In this document: positions 11,471-22,200 of the stretch, piece after piece
How the letters are laid out: every line of letters begins with the position of its first letter
How positions within the stretch are numbered: the stretch's first letter is position 1
Source of the DNA: Asterias amurensis
Lineage: Eukaryota > Echinodermata > Asteroidea > Forcipulatida > Asteriidae
Direction: 5' to 3'
Length of the DNA stretch: 64,000 nt
Assembly: GCF_032118995.1 (NCBI RefSeq)
Contig: NC_092653.1
Location: 20,913,202 to 20,977,201 of the forward strand
Notes under the pieces: model-generated
What the model was told of the DNA's origin: nothing
The model's database searches: none
Seen by the model: the letters and a program-made list of their open reading frames with translations, nothing else
Position numbers and translations under genes: made by a program

Positions 11471-11879
11471 ATTTAATTGAAATACTTGGTAGCCCTACAT
11501 TGCATTTTTTAATGTCTCCTGGCAAGTGCACTCGTTTCAGATAGTTGTGAATAGATTATGTTGGTACTTGCATGTTAACTTGCGCAAAACAATGTCTTGC
11601 TCAAACAAAAGGCTTATATGATAAAGCAATCACTCGGGGACCAGGTTGGCATATTGTATGGGTCCCTGTCTTCTCATGTCTTTTTACCCTGGTTTGAGTC
11701 TTACTTCAGATCAGGGCCATGCACAGTATTTAGATTTAAGGGGGAATCGGGAGCAAACATTTTCAAAGTCATGATACCTTGTTATACCATGATAACTGAC
11801 TCAAGTGTATTTTTTTATGATATTTGTCCTACAACTATACATACATTAATATATTTTTATTTTTTTATTTTGTATTCAG

Positions 11880-13280
11880 GTCAACTTGGTGCAATTTGCA
11901 AGAACTGGGAGCATTTGATAATTATTTCTCTTTATGGGAAATAACTCTAGCAAGAGAAGGTCCCACAATAAACCAAGCAGCCCTGAACATCCACCTACCA
12001 GTGGAAGGAAACGCTCTCTTAAGCCAGATCTGGCAGCAGGAGACGCAGAGAATCCTGTCCCAGAGGAAGACGTACAACCCCCTCATCGTGTCAATGAGGA
12101 GACAAAAGAAAGGTTATTGAATCCACCAGGTCCAAAAGGCAAAATAGATGCTCACATGCATAAATCATCGGATGGAAAAGGAAGCAAAGGGACAGGCTAT
12201 GAGATGAAAGCTGAACATCGGGAAGACGAGGCCAGTTACGTTGAGATCTCGCAGGTGGAGCTCTCTGGTGAGAGGGAAGAGCCTAGACCTGATCGAGATA
12301 GGTTTAGAGGCAGTTACAGACGCAGTGGCAAATTCAAACGTATCATGTCATCTCTATCTCCACAAGAAGCTGCAACTATGTCAGGCAATGAGAGCAAGAT
12401 GGAAAGTACTATCCATTTAGCTAATGATGTCATCCAAAGAATGAGAAGTGAAGATTGTGAGAAGGTTGTAGAAGCGACCCAACAGCTATACCGCATGGTA
12501 GATGATGCATGGAGTACTCCTAGGTATGGCCGGGATCTAGCATACAGCATCAGTGACAATCTACGCACTGAAGGAGGGTTAGACATACTCCTGGCAAACT
12601 GTAAATCAGATGACAAGGCTCTGCAGGTGAACTCTGCACGCCTTCTGGAGCAAGTCATGACAGCTGATAACAGAGATTATGTCGTTAAGCATGGCCTGGA
12701 ATCCGTTGTTAAATTGGCTTGCTCTCGTAAGGAGCCTACTCTTCTCCAGATTGGAATGGGCCTTCTTGAAAATCTCTTCAAGCATTCTGAAGAAACTTGC
12801 ACCAAAGTGACAGATCGAGGTGGCTTGACTGCAGTTTTGTATACATGCCGCATGAGTGATAGTATTACACTGCGCCACTGTGCTGCAGCGTTAGCCAACT
12901 GTGCTATGTATGGGGGTCCTGCCAACCAACAACGGATGGTTGACCAGCGTGCCTCTGAGTGGCTGTTCCCGTTAGCTTTCAGTACAGATCACAGTATCCG
13001 TTACTATGCCTGTCTTGCTGTTGCTGTCCTCTCAGCCAATCAGGATATCGAAAAATGCGTTGTGAACTCTGGCACTCTAGACCTGGTGGAGCCGTTTGTT
13101 ACAACGCATGACCCCTTAACCTTTGCTAAGAGTGACAAGGCTCATTCACAAGGAAGGTCAGAGCAGTGGTTACTTCACCTGATGCCATTGTTAGACAGTA
13201 CAAGAAGAGAAGCACAATGTCTGGCTGCATTTCATTTTGCAATGGAAGCAGCCATAAAGAAGGAACAAGGTAGACACAAG
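11880..13280 (+). CDS. SARM1: SARM1 first coding exon (short 5'UTR, N-terminus and most of the ARM domain)
   Basis: The exon follows a TTTTGTATTCAG acceptor, so at least one untranslated exon lies upstream. Coding starts at 11934; an in-frame TAA at 11919-11921 excludes a longer N-terminus from this exon. The product begins [10 protein letters not shown], a pattern that fits N-myristoylation (Gly2, Ser6, basic residues after). Residues 1-150 are charged and low complexity. ARM repeats follow, with [12 protein letters not shown] and [13 protein letters not shown], which closely match the human ligand-binding face. The human His190 position is Asn280 here. The donor AAG|GTACGT at 13280 ends in phase 0. 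Reading on into the intron soon leaves SARM1 similarity. Confidence 0.92.
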
Positions 13281-16200
13281 GTACGTATAGGCCTAACCCT
13301 CACATTGGTTTTGCATTATGTGAAAAGATTGTATATTTTTGTACTCATTCAGATGTTGGTGTACATGTATGCATCACAAATATTACATCATTATTATTTT
13401 CTTTTTTGGGGGGGGGTTGAACAAAGAATTGACTAGAGTGGGATTCGAACCAACGACCTCCGGATTAACGTGCCGACGCTCTACGAACTGAGCTATCTAG
13501 CCCTATATTGGCGGTGTCCCTATTTTGTCAATATCTTTGTTCGGGGTGCCAGTCAGAAGCCATACAACCGTTAACTGCCGTGTAGCCAGGGATCACACCC
13601 AAATTACGATACAACCTGGGAAGCGGCAGCTAGGGGATCACCTTAAAAGGGGATGCGACTTTTTGTTTCAGATATCAATATAAACCACAAGGGAAACTGA
13701 CAGGGTAAATTTGTAAATGATTTTTGGGGTTGAACAAAGAATTGACTAGAGTGGGATTCAAACCAACGACCTCCGGATTAACGTGCCGGCGCTCTACCAA
13801 CTGAGCTATCTAGCCCTATATTGGCGGTGTCCCTATTTTGTCAATATCTTTTTTCGGGGGTGCCAGTCAGAAGCCATACAACCGTTAACTGCCGTGTAGC
13901 CATTATTATTTTCTACGGGAGAAATACGTAATACAAACTGAGGCCCAGCATTCTCCTGACAAATGCCAGTTGAAAACCTCTAATGTACAAAGACCAGTAA
14001 AAATTTTGTCTCAGTGACAAGTTAATAATCAGTCCCACTGGTTATGTTGTCAATGAAACATAATGATGGCCTTGCTTCAGTATCAAGAAACTGGATTATG
14101 ACTTACTTGCTTTATTTCGCTGGTTGGATGATACAGTTTATGGTTTATTTTGTATTTATTTTCTTTCCCTTTTGGGCTGGGGGATGGGAGAGAAAGTACC
14201 ATATTCACCCACGATGGGCTCACAACGCCTGGACTGTGGGACATGGCTGCAATCAAGTCAAACCAAGGCTGGTATCTTGGTCTGCGCAGACTTGCCTCCA
14301 ATGAGCTGATATTTCATTCATTCATTCAAACTGATATTTATTTCCATACTTCATGAAAACAGAGTACAAACAATGTTTTTAAGGAATAACCAATAAACAA
14401 AGCTATTTAATGAGGGTGAGAAAAAATAAATACATAGAGTATGGGGGCATCATCTGGAAGCCGAGGCTTATGTAGGGATGCCTGGGGACAGACAATAAAC
14501 GGGGACAAGAACGAACGGACTGACAAAACGAACAAAGACAGACATGATGAAGACAACAATGATGAGAACACTAATTGCACAATAATAATAACAATGATAA
14601 TAATAATAATAATACTACCAATAATAACAATAAGAATAAGAAATCGAGAAATAATAAAAAAGCGTTTGCTGACGACTTAGGCAAAAGTAAAATGAGAGCG
14701 AGAAGGCAAACTATGTCAAATACTGGGAGAGGAGAGCTCTTTTATAGGCGCGTTTAAATCGACCCACAGATGATTGTGATCTAATCGACTGGCTTAAACC
14801 ATTCCAAAGACGCGGCCCAAAGAAACGAAGTGTTTTTAAGTGGAATGATGAGCGGGTGAATGGCACATAAAGGTGTGATTTGTTATGTGTTCTGGTAGAG
14901 TACCCATGAGTGTCACGGACAAAGGTAAAGAATGAACGAAAGGAGGTGGGTAAAAGGTTGTGGGTGAATTTGTACATGAAGATACCCGTATGAAGTTTAT
15001 TAATGTCTGCAAGTGCTAGTGAGTGTAACTGTGCGAAAAGAGGTGCGGTGTGCTCTCGGGGATGCGATAAGGTGCATATCCTGATGGCCCTTTTTTGAGT
15101 GGTTAATAATGAATGGAGTTTGTTTTTAGAAACTTGTGCCCAGATGATATTACAATAGTTAAGATATGGAAGAATGAGGGTATTATAAAGTAATACCAAA
15201 GATTTGGGAGGAAGAAAAGCACGAAGTCTAGACATAACACCAGTGTTGCGGGAAATGGTTTTAGTAATGGAAGAGATGTGTTCAGACCAGGAGAGTTGGT
15301 CATCAATAATGACACCTAGAAAATTAGTGGAGTGAACTTGAAGGATAGGATTATTGTCGATACGAAGAATAGGAATATCTTCTGAGAGATGAGAGGATTT
15401 ACTGAAGAGCATGAACTTAGTTTTGTGTTCATTGAGGGAAAGTTTGTTGGCTTTAAACCAGGAAGAGACTTTAAGAAGTTCGGCATTCATAATATTTAAG
15501 GATTTAGCCGGATTGGAGTCAGAGAAAGCAATAGTTGTGTCATCTGCAAAGAGCGTAAAAGACAGAAGGGAAGAAGAAGAATGCAGATCATTAATATAGA
15601 GCAGAAAGAGGAGTGGGCCAAGAATAGAACCCTGTGGAACGCCATGATGAATTTCTTGCCAAGGAGAGTTGTGATTTTTAAAAGAAGTGAACTGCTGTCT
15701 ATTGTCAAGATACGAAGAAAGCCATTTGAGAGCAACACCTCTTATGCCGTAGAAATTAAGTTTGTCAAGGAGAATGGAGTGATCAATGGTGTCAAATGCT
15801 TTCGAAAGATCAACAAAGACACCGACAGTGCTCAATTTATTATTTAGAGCAGTGGACACTTTATCAACAAATTGAATAAGCGCCATGTCTGTAGAGTGTT
15901 TAGCTCGAAACCCGTACTGAGAGTCAGAAAGAAGATGGAAGCGAGAAAAAAAAGTATTGAGTCTGTTGTAGAAAAGTCTCTCAAGAATTTTAGAAAAGCA
16001 AGGAAGAATGGAGATAGGTCTGTAATTGCTGATGTTATGTTTATCACCGTTTTTAAAGACGGGAATGACTTTAGCAACCTTTAGATTAGAAGGAAAGGAA
16101 CCAGTAGTAAAAGTAAGGTTGAATATGTAAGCAAGAGGGCGAGATATAAAGGAAATGACAGATTTAATCACAGAAGAATTTATGCCATCGAATCCGCAGC

Positions 16201-19200
16201 TGGAGCTGCCTTTTAAATCATTGCTTATTTTAATGACTTCAAGAAAGTTAGTAGGAGTCAGAAAAAAAGAAAAGCTGTTCGGGTTATGAAGAAAGTCTGT
16301 ATAGTGTGAATTAGTACTGGGGATGTTATTAGCCAATGAAGCACCAATGTTAGAGAAATGTGTGTTAAACGAGTTAGCGATTTCAGGAGGGTCTCGAAGA
16401 GTTTCTTCGCTGTTGGTGAATTCACAAGGGAGGTCAGCCCTTTTATTTTTGCCCAGAATACTGTTAATTTCACGCCAGATATTTTTTAAGCTTGTTTTGT
16501 TGTGATCCAGCTTCTGGGCAAAGTAATTCTTTTTAGCAGCACGAATGACTGAGGTGAGACGATTACGGTAATCCTTATACAGACGCTCGTTAGCAGCACT
16601 TGGATTACGTAAGAAACGCCGGTACAACCTGTTTTTGTGATCAGCAGAGTTGGCAATAGAGTGATTAATCCAAGGCTGATTTCTCACAGAACGACCCCTA
16701 GATTTTACTGAAAAGGGGAAATGAAGATTGTAAAGAGAGTTAAAGGTAGAAAGAAAAGCATTGTAGGCAGAATCGGCTTGGTCCGCCGCATAGACTTCGC
16801 CCCAGTTCAGATTGACAATGTCTGCAGTGAAAGAACGGATTGTAGTTGCATTAATGTCCCTTGTGACATAGGTATTTCGAGCAGAGGCTGAGTTGTCAAG
16901 ACAAAAGGGAGTCACCTGAAAAAGTGGTAGGTGATCGGTGATATCCGAATAAAGGATCCCTGCAGACATATCTTGATCATTGTTAGTAAGGATATCAAAT
17001 GAAACACAATGGTGGACGTCTTGGATGGCATGTAATCCTCTTTAAAACAAGAAGGATAAAGGCTTGGAATTAGTGTGTACTTAGAGGAAGAGTTTGAGCA
17101 TTAATTTTACTGCCACCTGCCCATTCTGCGGTGATGAAATGGAGCGGTGCACTTTGTTTTGGTCACCCAATGTGACACAAGAAGACCAAAGTCATGCCCC
17201 CCACCTCTATCATGCATTGTACCTTTTGGGACAAGTTTGCATGTCAACAAATCAGCCAGTGTTAACTGGTTTTAAATGAGGAAATTGCATAAATTGCGTT
17301 AATCAGTATAATTCTAATTGGTACCCTGATTAGTATTCTCATCTAGCCTCAACCTTGGTCAATGGGTTGATTTTTAGAAGTGTAGCATGGTACATGTAGT
17401 AGGCTACGTGTCTCATGCTTGATACTGAAGCAAAACAAAACCACGGGAAAAAAAAAGTATTTGTTATTTTATTTATTCTTTTTAGGCCAAATAAAAAGTG
17501 TTGAGTGTACAGTTGCTTGGTTAGCAGTAAGCAGAAAGTTTTTGTTTAAAGGCCTATCCCTATGTGTACATGTTGTACGGTGTAGATCATTGTGTGCATA
17601 CCTATATTTGTCTGTATGTGTTTCAACAGCCTAATTTAAAAAATACCTAAAATAAACAGTGTATTAAATTTGATGTAAAGTGGTTGTTCTACCTCCATGG
17701 TTGTTGAGAGGTCAAACGTAGTGTCAAATTACCACCATGGTTGCACTCACTGTCATGATTTGTCAAAAAAGCTACACCTGTACATGTGCTCTGTCCTCTA
17801 TGCTTGAATTAAACAGTGATTTACAGACCCTTGTGAGATGTCCATTCAAACAACCTACAACTTAGTGAGATACTCTGTACAATAATGTACTACATGTACG
17901 AGGCACCCTACAAAACTACTAAACACGACCGACTCCCACATTACATTTGTACTAAATCAAAGTCTCTCTGATTTAAAACAACCATCATAAAGGCCTACTC
18001 TTACATCAGTGAGGAAGCATAGAGGAAGGAACCTCCATACAACCACAGACTATTGTAGATGAAGTCACAAGTCCCCAGACCATACATGTACATCCACACA
18101 CACCCACACAGGCTGATGTGAGCATCAAGGCATACATTATCTAGGGATTGGGATGTAGTTAGTCTGAGAGTAGCAGCTGTAATGCCATTATGTGTTGTAG
18201 GTGTACCTGGATCTGCTAGGTCAAGGCCTCAAGGTATTCATCAATAATTGCCAGTGCTCATTATGTATGTACACAACTAATGGCCCTGTTGTTTGCATCC
18301 AATTCACAGCCACTCACTCTTAATTAAACCATAGGACACACTGTATTACAATTGATCAGTCAATATATTTTTGTGAACATGAAAAGACCAACTATGGCCA
18401 AATTTGTCTTGCTACAAGGAACACAGTAATAAGTACAAGGGTGGTTTGGCATCATTGAAATATTTTTGAAAATTTATATTCAAGCCAATTGTGACTTTTG
18501 ATTTACTGATTGACATTATCAGTAGCACATCTTATAATGATCCCTAGCAAACAGTCGCCCATCTTAATGATACTTAGTGAGCAGTACATAGCACACCGTT
18601 GATATCTTTGCATTGACACAAAGCAAACAAATACATTGTTTTGAAATGTCTCCTTGTGGTGCATAAATTATACAAGTGATCAGTCTTTGTTTGAAGGGGG
18701 AAAACGTATACTAGGTTCAAAAGTACAACATGTGTTTGTAAAAGCTACTTAGATTGTCATCCTGCCAATACTTATATGCAAACATCCTCTGTAGAACAAG
18801 TTTTTGATGTGATGAACTATATTGAGCAGTCTTTAGTGTTGTGAATCATTTTTAGCAAACAAATTACAATATTTCTAATAAAATCTGTATATTTTTGGTC
18901 CAGGTATTCCATGACATTTTGGTGATTCCTGCTCTACGCCGAGTTGCTTCCTCCAACAATGAAATTGCATCCAAGCTCTGTATCCAGGCCCTACGTACAA
19001 TTGGTGAAGAAATCCCTGCTAAGCTCTCCTTCAACATATCCTGCTGGTCAGTCAAAGAAGTCCAAATGTGGGTCAAGAATATTGGCTTTGTAAATTTCTG
19101 CCCTGCATTTGACCGTCATAAGGTTGATGGAGATTTACTGTTAACAATCACAGAGGCTGAGTTGCAACTGGATATTGAGATGGACAGTAGTCTGCTTAAA

Positions 19201-22200
19201 CGCAGGTATGGATTTGTCAGACTTATTTGCATTTTTCTTAACGTGTAGATGAGACTGGTTCACTTTGCCAACTGTAATGTACTAAAATCTCTTCCATTTC
19301 CAAGTTCATTACAAACACAGCAATGTAAAATTGTATTTTTTTCACAGGGCTGGAATGCACAGTAGTTGTAGTGCACAGTGGGCCTGGGCGAATAATTCGA
19401 ATATCCGGTTAATGGCGAATAGTTTTTCCTAACCGTAACTGCGAATACCGTTTTTTTTACCTACAAGGGGTGCGGATACATTTTAATAAACCGGATAGTC
19501 CTCAAATTACAACCAAGAAACTGGATTCCTAATTATCCCTGATTGTTGGGGCGGCGACCAATAGGAATGTTTTGTCTGAATCCTTATGAAACTTCTATTA
19601 AGACAGCATAAAACAGCAATAAATAAGTATTTAACTATGCTCACCTCCATAAAAAGTTAAAACAATGACGTTTTTGACGTAATATGTTCAAAGATTACGA
19701 AGTTTTTCTTCACATAGAGTCAATCACGATATATATAAAAAAAAACCCTTTAAATTAAATCCAGTTATTTTTATGAATGAACTGAGTGACACTGTTTAAA
19801 ACTAATATCAATCCGCTCATAATATCTCATTCACAAATGAACAGCGCCCTCTGGCGAAAAAGAATTTTATAAAAAAATAGCGCTCTCAAAGCAGTGGGAA
19901 AAATTATTTGAATACCTGGTTATTTTCGGATAGTTGGCCAGCGGAAAACAGAATACCAAACTTCACTATTCGCCCAGCTTTAGTGCACAGTAGCTGGAAT
20001 GTATATGTATAAGGGCTTGAGTGACAGGAGGTTAAATGCCCAGGGGCTGGAAGGAACAAGGGATTGAGCGCCAGAGGTTTTAATGCATAGGGGCTGGACT
20101 GCACAGTAGCTGGAATGCCCAGGGGCTGGAATGCACAGGGGCTGGAATGCACAGGGGCTTGAATGCCCATGGGCTGGAATACACAGTGGCTGGAATGCCC
20201 AAGGGCTGGAATGCCCAGTGGCTGGAATGCCCAGTGGCTGGAATGAGCACGGGCTGGAATGCCCAGGGGCTGGAATGCCCAGGGGCTGGAATGCCCAAGG
20301 GCTGGAATGATCAGGGGCTGGAATGCACAGGGGCTGGAATGTACAAGGGCTTGAGCGCCAGAGGTTTTAATGCACAGGGGATGGAATGACCAGTGGCTGG
20401 AATGACCAGGGGCTGGACTGCACAGTAGCTGGAATGCCCAGGGGCTGGAATGCACAGGGGCTGGAATGACCAGTGGCTGGAATGACCAGGGGCTGGACTG
20501 CACAGTAGCTGGAATGCCCAGGGGCTGGAATGCACAGGGGCTGGAATGCCCAGTGGCTGGAATGCCCAGTGGCTGGAATGAGCACGGGCTGGAATGCCCA
20601 GGGGCTGGAATGCCCAGGGGCTGGAATGCCCAAGGGTTGGAATGATCAGGGGCTGGAATGCACAGGGGCTGGAATGTACAAGGGCTTGAGCGCCAGAGGT
20701 TTTAATGCACAGGGGATGGAATGACCAGTGGCTGGAATGACCAGGGGCTGGACTGCACAGTAGCTGGAATGCCCAGGGGCTGGAATGCACAGGGGCTGGA
20801 ATGACCAGTGGCTGGAATGCACAGGGGCTGGAATGACCAGGGGCTGGAATGACCAGGGGCTGGAATGACCAGGGGCTGGACTGCACAGTAGCTGGAATGC
20901 CCAGGGGCTGGAATGCACAGGGGCTGGAATGACCAGTGGCTGGAATGACCAGGGGCTGGACTGCACAGTAGCTGGAATGACCAGGGGCTGGAATGCACAG
21001 GGGCTTGAATGCCCATGGGCTGGAATACACAGTGGCTGGAATGCCCAGTGGCTGGAATGATCAGGGGCTGGAATGATCAGGGGCTGGAATGCCCAGATGC
21101 TGGAATGCCCAGATGCTGGAACGCCCAGATGCTGGAATGCCCAGATGCTGGAATGCCCAGGGGCTGGAATGCCCAGAGGCTGGAATGCACAGTAGCTGGA
21201 ATGCCCAGGGGCTGGAATACACAGTGGCTGGAATGCCCAGTAGCTGGAATGCCCAGGGGCTGGAATGTCCAGATGCTGGAATGCCCAGATGCTGGAACGC
21301 GCAGATGCTGGAATGCCCAGATGCTGGAATGCCCAGATGATAGAACGCCCAGATGATGGAATGCCCAGGGCCTTGAATGCCCAGGGGCTGGAATGCCCAG
21401 GGGCTGGAATGCCCAGGGGCTGGAATGACCAGGGGCTGTAATGACCAGGGGCTGGATGATCAGGGGCATTTAAAGGCAAACAACCCACAAAGAAAATCTA
21501 CACATAATATACACAATGATCTGTCATAAGATTTATAAACACACAAGGTACATGTTGTACATTAATAGTGTATAATGTACATGTTTAAAGTTGGATGGTT
21601 AAAGGATAGCAATTTGAACACCCCTAATCTGTGAAAATATCAGCTTGTTCTTTTTTGTTTAAATACTTGGCATGTCTATGATTTCATTGAAATTTGTAAA
21701 ATTGGAACAGCCTTAACTGAAACAATATTTTCAAACAAATAACACACCAAAACACATTATCAAGAAACAAGAGAGCATTGTGATCCAGCAGCAAATGTAC
21801 ATTATGTATTTTAACCTATTAGCGTATCAATATTAACAGTACACTTTCCGAATCAACCTTTAACAGCGAGATGAACCCTACACTGATGGTGCTTATTTGA
21901 CTTTGTCGGCATTTCTTGTCTGCAATTTTCTGTCCCCAATGCCGTCTTGTGCCACTGCTATAATAGATTTGCTTACTTTTACAATGTTAATTTTATTTTA
22001 AAATCAATGATCAGTAGTGATCTTTAGAGATGTAACACATTGATTTGTACGGATTGTGCATGTATTACCTACATGTACCCATCTACCCTTCAGCATATAC
22101 CTATGTAGTCTTGACTGCAGTGTCTAATAGTACAGTAGGTATCACAGACATGGATCAATAATTATTCTACTGTACAAGTGCTTTGTGAGCCAGGTAGCAA

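Larger units (their letters stand above)
1384..11879. other. Gene-free region between the minus-strand gene and SARM1
   Basis: I find no convincing exon in this 10.5 kb. It holds a CGATCG-rich array (about 2720-2960), a perfect 25-bp palindrome (3336-3387), homopolymer tracts (G run near 3247, C11A17 near 4675, G run near 4966), a duplicated 144-bp block (5950 and 7101), a composite fold-back (7440-8330), TTAA-MITEs and two SINEs. The SARM1 promoter and any untranslated first exon should be here or earlier, but I see no signal that fixes them. Confidence 0.5.
13417..13905 (-). mobile_element. Two-unit tRNA-like repeat element (copy 1)
   Basis: A unit of about 175 bp occurs twice in the same orientation (from 13417 and from about 13730), around a roughly 140-bp middle. 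Each unit carries a 72-base tRNA-like sequence on the minus strand (13431-13502 and 13744-13815). The same unit-middle-unit order recurs at 61197-61660. It could be a dimeric SINE or a short element with terminal direct repeats. Confidence 0.65.
13281..18903 (+). other. SARM1 intron 1 (5.6 kb)
   Basis: It contains the two-unit tRNA-like repeat (13417-13905), an antisense LINE (about 14400-17045) and about 1.8 kb of AT-rich sequence without visible exons. The intron ends in TTTTTGGTCCAG. Confidence 0.85.

Noticed and set aside
11597..12120. ORFs overlapping the start of SARM1 in other frames
   Set aside because: They cross the intron and acceptor before 11880 and have no similarity; the SARM1 frame explains the coding signal.
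13431..13815. Functional tRNA genes on the minus strand
   Set aside because: The fold is good, but position 33 is C, one copy lost the B box, and the flanks are shared among copies; a repeat head is more likely.
14083..14356. Cluster of 60-86-codon ORFs on both strands before the LINE
   Set aside because: Overlapping frames of the same short stretch, no similarity, no borders.
19904..21488. Several long ORFs on both strands with repeats such as [16 protein letters not shown]
   Set aside because: They are the 16-bp minisatellite read in successive frames. All frames are open because the unit lacks stops; no splice or codon signal is present.
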